Assembly: GCA_964636625.1 (NCBI GenBank)
Contig: CAZWUL010000043.1
Location: 1 to 8,103, forward strand
Reading direction: 5' to 3'
Length of the DNA stretch: 8,103 bases
From: CAZWUL01 sp964636625
GTDB lineage: Bacteria; Atribacterota; Phoenicimicrobiia; Phoenicimicrobiales; Stramentimicrobiaceae
Shown piece after piece: positions 1 to 5,475 of this stretch (positions are counted from its first letter, which is position 1; every line of letters begins with the position of its first letter). The notes below the pieces were generated by a model. That model was not told where the DNA came from. It saw nothing but the letters and a program-made list of their open reading frames with translations, and did no database searches. The translations under genes and the position numbers were made by a program.

Positions 1-197
1 TGCCCCCCGCCTATTACATCGACCAGGCTGGGATTGACTGCATCTCTAAAACCGCAAGCCATAGTTAGCGCCGCCTGGGGGTCAAGATCAATAAGCAGGG
101 TTTTATAACCCCTCATAGCCATATAATCGCCCAGGGTGCGGGCTGTAGTGGTTTTGGCTGTGCCGCCTTTATGATTAGCTATGCTTATTATTCTCAT
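1..197 (-). CDS. parA: ParA-family partition ATPase, N-terminal part (runs off left edge)
   Basis: Sixty-five codons from an ATG at 197 are visible and the frame is still open at the window edge. The deviant Walker A motif KGGTAKTT is at residues 10-17, with the signature lysine K10 and the P-loop lysine K15. A Walker A' motif, LLIDLDPQ, lies at about residues 34-41 with D37 and D39. These are hallmarks of the ParA/MinD/Soj ATPases, which dimerise on ATP, coat the nucleoid and move plasmid or chromosome copies bound through a ParB-like partner. The gene lies 49 bp downstream of the recombinase gene on the same strand, so both could share a transcript. No clear Shine-Dalgarno precedes the ATG. 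The partner gene and centromere are not visible; the tandem array on the right is one candidate centromere. Family assignment is secure; assignment to plasmid partition is inferred from context. Confidence 0.9.
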   Translation of the reverse strand, partial: MRIISIANHKGGTAKTTTARTLGDYMAMRGYKTLLIDLDPQAALTMACGFRDAVNPSLVDVIGGG

Positions 198-205
198 TGC
201 TCATT

Positions 206-211
206 AGTATA
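206..211 (-). promoter_or_regulatory. Possible -10 box of parA (near-leaderless start)
   Basis: On the minus strand TATACT ends 8 nt before the parA ATG, and no ribosome-binding site separates them. If used, transcription would begin at or within a base or two of the start codon. No convincing -35 hexamer is found at 16-18 bp (the best is TGCAAA or ATGCAA), so this is weak. Read-through from the recombinase gene is an equally good explanation of parA expression. Confidence 0.3.
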
Positions 212-246
212 CAATAATCATGCCAGTTTTGCATAGTAAGGCGTAA

Positions 247-1233
247 CTAGCCTAAACGCCGCTTGTAAGGTATATGCAACCTTTTAGCCGCCCGCTGTTT
301 AGCTGTCTCAGGTCGCCTATCATAGCCCCGAGTCGTGTCAGTGCTAGCGTGCCCTGCTATAGCTGCCACTGTCAGGGTATCTACGTCAGCTTCCAGTAAA
401 TTGGTTATGCAAGTTCGCCTTAAGTCATGGGGCGTAAAGTGACTAACGCCCGCCTGGGTTGCCCGCTTTACTAGCATGTTATAGATAGCCTGATCCGTTA
501 TGGTTTTATAGATCAATTTACCCGCCTTGTTTACAGGTAAGAATAACGCCCCAGGCTCATTGCCCCTTAGTGTTAGCCAGTCCGCTAGCGCTTCAGCCGC
601 CCCGTTATCTAAAAAGACTTTACGCTGTTTATTGCCTTTGCCATGTAAGATTTTTAGCCCCCCGCTCTCGGGGTCATAATCAGCCAGGTTTAGACTAACC
701 AACTCATTACGCCTAAGCCCTGCTACCGCTAAAACCGCTATGATTGCAGCGTCTCGAAAACCCGCTGGGGTCTGATCTATTATGCAGGTCTGCATTAGGG
801 CGCCGATCTCTCCACTTGTAAGCGCCCGCCCAGCTGGTAAGGTCTCCCCCTTTACGCTCCCGATCTCATTAACTCTAAAATACTGATCAGCCTCAGTTAG
901 CCCCATTAGCCAGGCTTGTTTAACTACCCCCCTCAGGGCGCTTAGCATGCGGTTTACACTTGCGGGGCTATAGCGCTCAGTTAGATCAGCTCTGATAGCC
1001 TGGGCGTGCTGGTATTCTATTCTCTCCCAATTTACGCTAAACAGGTCTAGGGTAGGGTTTATCAGGCGGGCTATGGTATTTAGGGCGTTAGACTGTACCC
1101 GCCTAGTCTTAGGGCTCATAGCCCGTAAATAAGCCAGGGCGGGGTTTAGGTCAGCCCTTCCAGCTTGTAAAGTAATAGCCTCAGCCTGGGTAAGCGCCTT
1201 AGACTTAGTTTCTATAGCGGTTATCTCATTCAC
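247..1233 (-). CDS. Tyrosine recombinase / phage-type integrase, 328 aa
   Basis: A site-specific tyrosine recombinase of the XerC/D-like phage integrase family. It has an N-terminal SAM-like core-binding domain (about residues 28-120) and a C-terminal catalytic domain (about 135-320). The catalytic set is complete: R174 in AGLRRNEL, the beta-hairpin lysine at about K199 in HGKGNKQRK, H269 and R272 in HDLRRT, H295 in AGHAS, and the nucleophile Y304 in TRGYDRR. The frame starts with GTG at 1233. GGAGGG lies 6 nt upstream at 1240-1245, and an ATG 4 nt further in is out of frame, so GTG is preferred. A sigma70-like promoter lies at 1279-1307. The neighbouring parA on the same strand fits either a resolvase that keeps a plasmid monomeric or an integrase that inserts the element into a chromosome. 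Length and active site look normal, so the enzyme should be functional. The recombination site cannot be identified with confidence. Confidence 0.95.
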   Translation of the reverse strand: MNEITAIETKSKALTQAEAITLQAGRADLNPALAYLRAMSPKTRRVQSNALNTIARLINPTLDLFSVNWERIEYQHAQAIRADLTERYSPASVNRMLSALRGVVKQAWLMGLTEADQYFRVNEIGSVKGETLPAGRALTSGEIGALMQTCIIDQTPAGFRDAAIIAVLAVAGLRRNELVSLNLADYDPESGGLKILHGKGNKQRKVFLDNGAAEALADWLTLRGNEPGALFLPVNKAGKLIYKTITDQAIYNMLVKRATQAGVSHFTPHDLRRTCITNLLEADVDTLTVAAIAGHASTDTTRGYDRRPETAKQRAAKRLHIPYKRRLG

Positions 1234-1263
1234 TGCAAGCCCTCCGATTAGTTTAGTAAACTC

Positions 1264-1310
1264 CCCTTTACATAAGCAATAATAAACCTATAATCTAGGC
1301 TTGTAAAGGG
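1264..1310 (-). promoter_or_regulatory. Recombinase promoter bracketed by a 9-bp inverted repeat
   Basis: On the minus strand TTTACA (1302-1307) and TATTAT (1279-1284) are separated by exactly 17 bp, a good sigma70-type promoter reading into the recombinase gene. The arms CCCTTTACA (1264-1272) and TGTAAAGGG (1302-1310) are a perfect inverted repeat. One arm covers the -35 box and the other lies at about the transcription start. This looks like an operator at which a bound dimer or loop could shut the promoter. The regulator is unknown; autorepression by the recombinase or control by a small DNA-binding protein are both possible. Confidence 0.5.
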
Positions 1311-1334
1311 TATGTATACTTGTTTATTATAGCT

Positions 1335-1355
1335 ATGTTTACCAGGGGTAACTAT
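1335..1355. repeat. Imperfect inverted repeat, 9-bp arms with 3-bp spacer
   Basis: ATGTTTACC and GGTAACTAT flank AGG, with seven of nine positions complementary. It lies upstream of the recombinase promoter. The size is nearer to an operator than to a typical Xer core site (two 11-bp arms around 6-8 bp), but a recombinase binding site cannot be excluded. Confidence 0.3.
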
Positions 1356-1452
1356 ACTAATTGCGGTAGGTCTATCAGGGCAATAATAAGCTGGGCTAAT
1401 AAAGGGCAGTTATGCCAGGATATATGCTCAAAATAACCTAAAAACAGTCAAA

Positions 1453-1485
1453 AAATGCCTAAAAAGGGCGTTATTTTAGGCATTT
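1453..1485 (-). terminator. Intrinsic terminator (minus strand), possibly bidirectional
   Basis: A perfect 12-bp inverted repeat, AAATGCCTAAAA and TTTTAGGCATTT, encloses a 9-nt loop. Read on the minus strand the stem runs straight into six T residues, as in a rho-independent terminator. It would stop leftward transcripts before the recombinase promoter and so insulate that gene. In the plus direction the following bases are less T-rich. Confidence 0.7.
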
Positions 1486-1641
1486 ATCGGGTTTTAGGGC
1501 AATATTCTTATTTATCCAGGCTAAAAATGGTTAGGTAAATTTAACAGCGGGCATTCTACAGGCTCTATTCTTATAATCTAGCATGGCTAATACCCCTAAC
1601 CAGTTGCTGATACAATGACTGTAAATAGGGAAAGGGATAAT

Positions 1642-2052
1642 ATGAAAAAGTTTATTTTTATACTTGTTTTAGTATCTTTACTTGTTTTATCCGCTTGCGG
1701 TAATAGCAGGGATTTATCTACCCCCTCTAGTCGCCTGGTAGGGCATTGGAAGGCGGGCGGTATAACTGCATACGAATATTACTTGACTGCAATAGATGAA
1801 GAGACAGGGGAAGGTCAAATGACCCTTTACCACCCTAGCAGCGGGAGAGTAGAGACAGGGGCGTATAAAATCGCCTCTGAGCAACCCGAAGGGGAAGACG
1901 TAGAAATATCAGTTTTATGGTCAGGTTATGGAGACTCAACGCCAGGCATGTTTTATTTTGAAATTCCAGCTGAAGCAATGGAAGCCCGAATTAACGGGAA
2001 TTATATAAAGTATATAGACGATAAAACAGAATATGAGTCTGATAATAAATAA
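1642..2052 (+). CDS. Small secreted lipoprotein, 136 aa
   Basis: The start at 1642 is chosen because the protein then opens with a classic lipoprotein signal: MKKF, a hydrophobic stretch, then lipobox L-S-A-C with the lipidated cysteine at residue 19. AGGGA lies 4 nt upstream. An in-frame ATG 27 nt earlier has no ribosome-binding site and would put a charged extension before the signal. The mature part of about 118 residues is acidic, without membrane segments, and contains a VGHWKAGGITAYEYYL stretch followed by alternating hydrophobic residues that suggest a small beta-rich domain. I do not recognise a catalytic motif. It is the only intact gene on the plus strand, apparently an independently transcribed cargo gene among element genes. 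Lipoproteins of this style are, to my knowledge, common in Chloroflexota. Function is unknown. Confidence 0.8.
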   Translation: MKKFIFILVLVSLLVLSACGNSRDLSTPSSRLVGHWKAGGITAYEYYLTAIDEETGEGQMTLYHPSSGRVETGAYKIASEQPEGEDVEISVLWSGYGDSTPGMFYFEIPAEAMEARINGNYIKYIDDKTEYESDNK

Positions 2053-2053
2053 G

Positions 2054-2078
2054 AGACTGTAAGTAGTAAAGTCAGTCT
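2054..2078 (+). terminator. Weak hairpin after the lipoprotein gene
   Basis: AGACTG and CAGTCT form a 6-bp stem with a 13-nt loop, one base after the lipoprotein stop codon. A loose T-rich stretch (TTGTTTTA) follows a few bases later. The position suits a terminator, but the stem is short and the T run imperfect. Confidence 0.3.
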
Positions 2079-2106
2079 AGCAATTGTTTTAGTCTTATAA
2101 GAAGGG

Positions 2107-2421
2107 CTAAAACAGTACGCTGCAACTAGAAAGCAACCCTATTATTTCTTTTAGTAGAATAACAATGCCTATAAATGTTACCCAGCCCCTGATAGCGCTT
2201 ACATTCTGGTCAATAACCGCTGCGGTGATCTTACCTTCCGGCGTTGATGTAATAACGCGCTTCCATGCTTCAACCTGTTCTTCTGGCTCAAGTGACGCAA
2301 GAGGTCGCGCTTGACTTTCGTTGATCGGTAAAAGTTCCCCAATTGGGGAACTTTGCAAGTTACCAACAACTTTTGCAGAATCCATAAACTGATAAGCATA
2401 GGCACGTTTGATAATCCTGGC
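2107..2421 (-). pseudogene. Remnant of a phage/plasmid DNA-binding protein, joined to a hydrophobic tail
   Basis: This frame is open from 2421 to the stop at 2107 and begins ARIIKRAYAYQFMDSAKVV. It continues with INESQARPL and EPEEQVEAWKRVI, and ends the recognisable part with EGKITAAVI. This combination (an AYxxMDAAKVV-like helix, NExQxRPL, EPEQQxxxW, ITA) is familiar to me from ParB-like and methyltransferase-associated proteins of phages and plasmids. The N-terminal part of such proteins is missing. After about VIDQNVSAI the sequence changes to a hydrophobic segment, GWVTFIGIVILLKEIIGLL, which looks like a single membrane helix from another protein. The first ATG in the frame (2385) has no ribosome-binding site. 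It overlaps the truncated lipoprotein in another frame. I read it as a decayed recombinant. A short expressed protein is possible but unlikely. Confidence 0.55.
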
Positions 2422-2657
2422 TCAGATATTGTCTCGCACTCAGGGTTGATTACGCCTGCAGGGAGCGTGATAATATCCCCTACCGCTAACTCCCCTTTTG
2501 TGCCGCTGTCAAAACTTGGTGAATCGTAAATATAGGTGGACTTTGTAACTGCCCATTCCTGCCCAGCGGCTTTGGTCTTAGTCGGCTCAGGTGTAGATTT
2601 TGGAGCGCAAGCGGTAAGCATTAGTATTATCGTTAATGCTAGCATGACCTTTTTCAT
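2199..2657 (-). pseudogene. Truncated SH3-like lipoprotein, out-of-frame 3' fusion
   Basis: A strong GGAGGG lies 3 nt before the ATG at 2657. The product starts with a lipoprotein signal (MKKVML, hydrophobic core, lipobox L-T-A-C with the cysteine near residue 17), then a proline/threonine-rich linker (PKSTPEPTKTK). An SH3-like segment follows at about residues 34-65, containing STYIYDSPSFDSG and GDIITLPAG, and then CETISEPG. At about residue 82 the family-like sequence stops. From there the frame reads, in the wrong phase, through DNA whose other frame encodes the DNA-binding-protein remnant. The last 70 or so residues are therefore probably meaningless. The 5' end looks intact and could still be translated and lipidated. 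The join lies near 2405-2421. Confidence 0.6.
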
Positions 2658-2796
2658 AATCCCTCCAGGTTGTTATCTATATTCTAGCAGCGTTATGGCT
2701 TGTTATCTAGCATTTATTATAGCAGGCAGGGGCAGGGGGGGCTTAAATCTCTGCAATTCAACCCCCCCGAGCGTGCGCGTAATCCCAGACACGCGA

Positions 2797-2860
2797 GGGC
2801 ATAATTCAGGTAGGGGGTATACAAGGGTTATACAAGGTAAGGGCATAATTAGCTAGGGGG
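2797..2860. repeat. Short imperfect tandem repeat, 44-bp offset
   Basis: GGGCATAATT occurs at 2797-2806 and 2841-2850, each followed within a few bases by TAG and a run of at least five G. Between them TATACAAGG occurs twice (2818-2826 and 2829-2837). The pattern suggests a duplicated regulatory or binding unit. No function can be assigned. Confidence 0.4.
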
Positions 2861-2890
2861 GGGTGTCTTAGCCTTGCAGGTGATTAAATA

Positions 2891-2921
2891 AACCAGCCCC
2901 CAGAGGGCGGGGGGGCTGGTT
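2891..2921 (-). terminator. Intrinsic terminator of the capsid-protease operon
   Basis: A perfect 11-bp inverted repeat, AACCAGCCCCC and GGGGGCTGGTT, has a 9-nt loop. Read leftward it is followed by TTTATTTAAT, a T-rich tract. It lies 73 bp beyond the protease stop codon, where the leftward capsid operon would end. The GC-rich stem makes it a strong candidate. Confidence 0.75.
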
Positions 2922-2993
2922 AGCCTTAGGTAGGAGCGACCTAAAGCTGTTATCTAGCAAAGTTCCCCCGTTAGGGAGACAATGCCCTATAAC

Positions 2994-3548
2994 CTAATTT
3001 GTCTTTAGCTGCCTAATCTCATTCAGAAGCTGATAATCCCGCCCCTGGTGTTTAAGCGCCTGTAATTCCAATAGCAGGGCTTTAGCACCCTGATATCTGT
3101 AACTTTTTATGGTCTCAAGCCCTGTATGATTGCCCGCCCCGACTAAAACGGGAGAGACTTCATAAACTTTCAGCTTCTTTAGTACCCTGTGACCGTCTAT
3201 GATCTCAGAGTCGATCACGTCAAAACCATAAGAAAATTCGTTTAAGTCTGCAAGCCCTTTTATCGTCTCGTAAGCATCCCTGCCATGAGAAGTCGAAATA
3301 AAAAATTGCCCGTCTACCCAGGCTTTGTAATTATCCGAGTAGATCACGCCCTTTCCGACTGGCAATGCCCCCCAATTATGCCCCCAGGCTGCGATTTTCA
3401 CTTTTTCGCCGTCTGTAAACGCCCCTGGTAGGGTTATATCTCCATGCTTATCAGGCTCGTTAAAATCAAACGTAGAGAATACAGCCCTAAAAGAGCCTGT
3501 ATCATCTAAGAATTTAAACTCATCTGTAGTTATGTTTTTAGTTAGCAT
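2994..3548 (-). CDS. HK97-type prohead maturation protease, 184 aa
   Basis: A serine protease of the phage prohead protease family (peptidase S78/U35, HK97 gp4-like). Such enzymes cleave the N-terminal delta domain from the major capsid protein during head maturation and then degrade themselves. Visible hallmarks are an N-terminal beta domain with DFNEPDKHGD, the catalytic histidine in AAWGHNW (H57), the serine in NEFSYGFDV (S106) and the acidic residue in VYEVSPVLVGA (E130). The length is normal for the family. AGGGAG lies 5 nt before the ATG. The gene follows the capsid gene after 50 bp. This is the reverse of the usual HK97 order, in which the protease precedes the capsid protein. A strong terminator follows, so capsid and protease close the operon. 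Identification is firm. Confidence 0.92.
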   Translation of the reverse strand: MLTKNITTDEFKFLDDTGSFRAVFSTFDFNEPDKHGDITLPGAFTDGEKVKIAAWGHNWGALPVGKGVIYSDNYKAWVDGQFFISTSHGRDAYETIKGLADLNEFSYGFDVIDSEIIDGHRVLKKLKVYEVSPVLVGAGNHTGLETIKSYRYQGAKALLLELQALKHQGRDYQLLNEIRQLKTN

Positions 3549-3562
3549 ATTTACTCCCTTTT

Positions 3563-3584
3563 GGGGGCAGGTTGCCCCGCCCCC
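3563..3584 (-). promoter_or_regulatory. GC-rich hairpin between capsid and protease genes
   Basis: Alternating G and C runs allow a stem GGGGC (3574-3578 read leftward) with GCCCC (3564-3568) around AACCT, or a longer-range pairing of the outer G5/C5 runs. It sits between the capsid stop and the protease ribosome-binding site and lacks a T tract on the minus strand. A role in RNA processing or in lowering protease output relative to capsid is plausible but only inferred. Confidence 0.35.
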
Positions 3585-3598
3585 TTTATGGCAGCAGC

Positions 3599-4855
3599 CT
3601 AACCAGCAGCCTGAGTTGCGATTTCTACAAAAGCCTTTGGCTTAGTGATTGCAAAAGCTGCACGAAGCTCAGCTAATACAGCTAAAAGGTTACGCGTAAA
3701 AAAGTCAGCATGACTATCGCTAATTGAAATAACGACCTGTTGACGATCCCACAAAGTAGCCTTTTTCCAGTTAGCCACATAACCAGTTTTGGTTGTCATG
3801 CCTGAGTATTCAACTACGGGCACGCCCCACAGCTTGTTAGTTTGGGGTAAATAAGGTGCAGCAGCGAATAGCGCAAGCTGAGCCGTCTCCCAGTCCAACG
3901 GGTCTAGCACAAAAGCGGTAGCAGGCTCGTTATTTTGCGAGAGCTGTGTAAGCGCTTTGCGGGCGGTGGTTAATAGGTCGGTAGCAAACGCCTGAGTAAG
4001 CACATTTGCGGTGTTAGCAACTCCCGTAAAAGCGGGGGGTGTACCACTACCTAACATAATTTGCGCGTCAAGGGCTTCCCCTAGAGCGGCTTTAAGCTCT
4101 TGGTTGATAATGGCTCTAAGTTGCCCACTATCTGCTAACGCTCTACGGGTGATCGGCAGCCATACGGCAATTGTCTCCACGTTGACCGAGTTTTTAAGGA
4201 AAGCTAAGCTCCCCTCGGGCTTGTAACCGCCTCCAGGGTTCAGAGTTACGGTGCTAACATAACCAGACGGGCTGTCATCTACAGTCACCACAGTTGGCAT
4301 GGCAGCGCTTGTCGCTTCAGCTACGGGGGCTGCCTCTGTTATTTTGGTTGTTTGGGTTACATAGTCTACCGCGTCACTATCGGTAGTGCGCACGTCTACC
4401 AGATCACGAATTTTAACGTTCTGATACCCCATAGGCGTGTAAATACCTGAATTGTCGTTCTGAATAAACGCGCCGCCTGAAGTGTTAGAAGCGCCTGTAA
4501 TGATCGCTTTGGTTTCAAGCTTAAATTGCGGGCTGTCAGGGATACGAGCGGATTGGCTTACATACCCACTGCCAGGGCTGGCGTTTTTTGACCACGCCTT
4601 AAACTGATCCGATTCCAATAACATAGTACCCAGGTCAGCTGATTTTTTCTCAGTATTGCCACGATAATTAGCTGCTGCGTATTCCATGCCCTCTATGGCA
4701 TTGGTTACGCTCTCTTGTTCCCTGACCTTTTTAGCCTCAGTGATCATATTCTGAGAGCGATTGCGTTCATCCTCGGTCAATTCCCGCCCCTCTGTAAGGG
4801 CTTTTAGTACGATCTCTTGAGCAGAATTTACTAGCTCATCATATTTTTTAGTCAT
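3599..4855 (-). CDS. HK97-fold major capsid protein, 418 aa
   Basis: A major capsid protein of the phage HK97 fold (Phage_capsid family), the shell subunit of tailed-phage heads. Residues 1 to about 110 are charged and helical and fit the scaffolding delta domain that the protease removes; a cut near FKLETK-AIIT (about residue 117) would match the HK97 pattern. Family motifs follow: the N-arm and E-loop up to about 215, KPEGSLAF at 212-219, the spine helix VWLPITRRALADSGQLRAI (231-249), LDPLDWETAQL (317-327) and LWGVPVVEYSGM (342-353). Near the C-terminus is a P-domain strand with LRAAFAITKPKAFV (397-410). GGAGG lies 10 nt before the ATG. Upstream is a chain of tiny frames; downstream is the protease. 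No portal, terminase, head-completion or tail gene is seen. Identification is firm; whether particles form is unknown. Confidence 0.95.
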   Translation of the reverse strand: MTKKYDELVNSAQEIVLKALTEGRELTEDERNRSQNMITEAKKVREQESVTNAIEGMEYAAANYRGNTEKKSADLGTMLLESDQFKAWSKNASPGSGYVSQSARIPDSPQFKLETKAIITGASNTSGGAFIQNDNSGIYTPMGYQNVKIRDLVDVRTTDSDAVDYVTQTTKITEAAPVAEATSAAMPTVVTVDDSPSGYVSTVTLNPGGGYKPEGSLAFLKNSVNVETIAVWLPITRRALADSGQLRAIINQELKAALGEALDAQIMLGSGTPPAFTGVANTANVLTQAFATDLLTTARKALTQLSQNNEPATAFVLDPLDWETAQLALFAAAPYLPQTNKLWGVPVVEYSGMTTKTGYVANWKKATLWDRQQVVISISDSHADFFTRNLLAVLAELRAAFAITKPKAFVEIATQAAG

Positions 4856-4862
4856 TTTGTTC

Positions 4863-4943
4863 TTACCTCCAGTAAGATAATAAAACTTGGTTTATTTTGT
4901 TTCTGAAGGTGCTCACTTTGGTTACCGTTTTTTGGTCTCCCAT
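4863..4943 (-). CDS. Possible 26-aa leader frame before the capsid gene
   Basis: An ATG at 4943 opens a 26-codon frame, MGDQKTVTKVSTFRNKIN..., whose TAA directly follows the GGAGG used by the capsid gene. That placement is typical of translational coupling. The product is basic and has no recognised motif. Its own ribosome-binding site is poor, so it may not be translated. I include it because it abuts the capsid signal exactly and follows the 46-aa frame by 16 bp. Confidence 0.3.
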   Translation of the reverse strand: MGDQKTVTKVSTFRNKINQVLLSYWR

Positions 4944-4959
4944 TTAGCTAATCTCAGAT

Positions 4960-5100
4960 TTATTTTGTTGTTTTTCCAGGCTTGTTTTTTTGACTATGAT
5001 TACTGTTTTTACAGCCTTTCAATTCATAAAACCAGCCTGATCCTTTAGGGGGCTTACTTACTTTGGCAACTGTTGGAAAAGAATAAATCTCAGCTGTCAT
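4960..5100 (-). CDS. Small basic hypothetical protein, 46 aa
   Basis: ATG at 5100, TAA at 4960-4962. AGGGGG (5110-5115) lies 9 nt before the start and overlaps the TAG stop of the preceding 48-aa frame, which suggests coupled translation. The product begins MTAEIYSFPTVAKV, contains KPPKGSGWFYELKGCKN and ends in a very basic, lysine/asparagine-rich tail (about residues 32-46). It could bind nucleic acid, but no family is recognised. Its mRNA is unusual: the ribosome-binding site can pair perfectly over 12 bases with codons of the same gene. The case rests on the ribosome-binding site, the overlap and the chain of same-strand neighbours. Confidence 0.45.
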   Translation of the reverse strand: MTAEIYSFPTVAKVSKPPKGSGWFYELKGCKNSNHSQKNKPGKTTK

Positions 5101-5140
5101 TTAGTTTAGCCCCCTAAAGTTTGTTGCCATTTTTGGCAAC
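5043..5140 (-). promoter_or_regulatory. Nested inverted repeats able to hide a ribosome-binding site
   Basis: On the minus strand CTTTAGGGGGCT (5119-5108) carries the ribosome-binding site of the 46-aa frame. Its perfect 12-base complement AGCCCCCTAAAG lies at 5054-5043, inside that frame. Just upstream GTTGCCA (5140-5134) and TGGCAAC (5129-5123) form a 7-bp hairpin with a 4-nt loop. A second GTTGCCA lies at 5070-5064, so TGGCAAC has two possible partners. Pairing it with the downstream copy together with the 12-bp stem would make a pseudoknot. The arrangement looks like a translational switch or a protein-binding DNA cruciform. No ligand or regulator is known. Confidence 0.45.
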
Positions 5141-5260
5141 GCCTGGGGTATCGCTCTGCAGCGCAACGAATAACGTTATGCTTTGGAGGCGCGCCGCATT
5201 ACTCCCCCAGGGATTTAGAACACGACCTAAGTGGTGAGCATGGTCATGATAAATCCTCAT
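5114..5260 (-). CDS. Small hypothetical protein, 48 aa, coupled to the gene before it
   Basis: The ATG at 5260 overlaps the TGA stop of the preceding gene in an ATGA tetranucleotide, a common sign of translational coupling. The frame runs 48 codons to TAG at 5114-5116, and that stop overlaps the ribosome-binding site of the next frame. The product starts MRIYHDHAHHLGRVLNPWG, with four histidines near the N-terminus, and has no recognised domain or membrane segment. Base composition around 5180-5200 (a GGCGCGCC palindrome) is richer in GC than the flanks. It may be a real small gene or spacer that happens to stay open. Confidence 0.4.
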   Translation of the reverse strand: MRIYHDHAHHLGRVLNPWGSNAARLQSITLFVALQSDTPGVAKNGNKL

Positions 5261-5475
5261 TCTGATCCCGTCTCATTCTTGGGATATCTAAAAACCTTAC
5301 CGCCCCTATGCAGGTATTCTGTTTCAGTGATCAGCTCAGTTTTACCGTTAGGCAAACTCCATTCAAAATGCCCGTTATCCTTTTGCCAGGATATAAAATA
5401 AGACACTGCAAACCGCTTTATTAATCCGTTACAAGGCTGAAGGCAGGTTATTCTAAATTCGCTTGTGTTGATCAT
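5257..5475 (-). CDS. Hypothetical protein, 72 aa
   Basis: The start at 5475 is chosen because GAGG lies 5 nt upstream. The ATG at 5502 would add nine residues and has only a weak AGG before it. The product begins MINTSEFRITCLQPC and contains SYFISWQKDNGHFEWSLP, NGKTELITETEYLHRGG and a basic FRYPKN near the end. The pattern of aromatic and alternating hydrophobic residues suggests a small beta-rich fold. No family is recognised. The TGA overlaps the start of the next small frame, and the gene follows rep on the same strand, so it could belong to a rep-to-capsid transcript. Confidence 0.6.
   Translation of the reverse strand: MINTSEFRITCLQPCNGLIKRFAVSYFISWQKDNGHFEWSLPNGKTELITETEYLHRGGKVFRYPKNETGSE

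Larger units (their letters stand above)
1234..1641. other. Gene-free region between divergent recombinase and lipoprotein genes
   Basis: About 400 bp with no convincing gene on either strand. It holds the recombinase ribosome-binding site and promoter near 1240-1307, a short palindrome GTTTAGTAAAC at 1251-1261, a 9-bp inverted repeat around the promoter, an imperfect inverted repeat at 1335-1355 and a strong minus-strand hairpin terminator at 1453-1485. A TATAAT at 1572-1577 could be the -10 of the plus-strand lipoprotein gene, but no -35 sits at the right distance. The stretch 1360-1450 shows nothing recognisable. Confidence 0.6.
2701..2959. repeat. Direct repeat TGTTATCTAGCA, two exact copies
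   Basis: Exact 12-bp copies lie at 2701-2712 and 2948-2959. A split relative occurs at 2671-2689 (TGTTATCTA then CTAGCA) and a shorter match, AATCTAGCA, at 1575-1583. The exact copies flank the G-rich segment and the capsid-operon terminator. They could be traces of recombination or binding sites for a small protein. Confidence 0.4.
2658..2993. other. Gene-free, G-run-rich and repeat-rich region
   Basis: About 335 bp with no gene I can support. It contains the upstream region of the truncated lipoprotein, runs of seven to eight G or C (a G7 at 2735-2741 facing a C7 at 2762-2768), two sets of short direct repeats and the capsid-operon terminator at 2891-2921. A plus-strand frame through 2536-2856 has no ribosome-binding site and an implausible composition. 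Confidence 0.55.

Noticed and set aside
1541..1577. Promoter TTAACA / TATAAT for the plus-strand lipoprotein gene
   Set aside because: The two hexamers are 25 bp apart, far from the usual 16-18 bp. The TATAAT may act alone or with another element, but this pair is not a valid promoter.
2536..2856. Plus-strand gene of 106 codons
   Set aside because: It runs antisense to the lipoprotein start and through G/C runs, has no ribosome-binding site and no plausible protein pattern.
4011..4226. Plus-strand gene of 71 codons
   Set aside because: It is the antisense shadow of the capsid gene. No ribosome-binding site or family pattern is seen.
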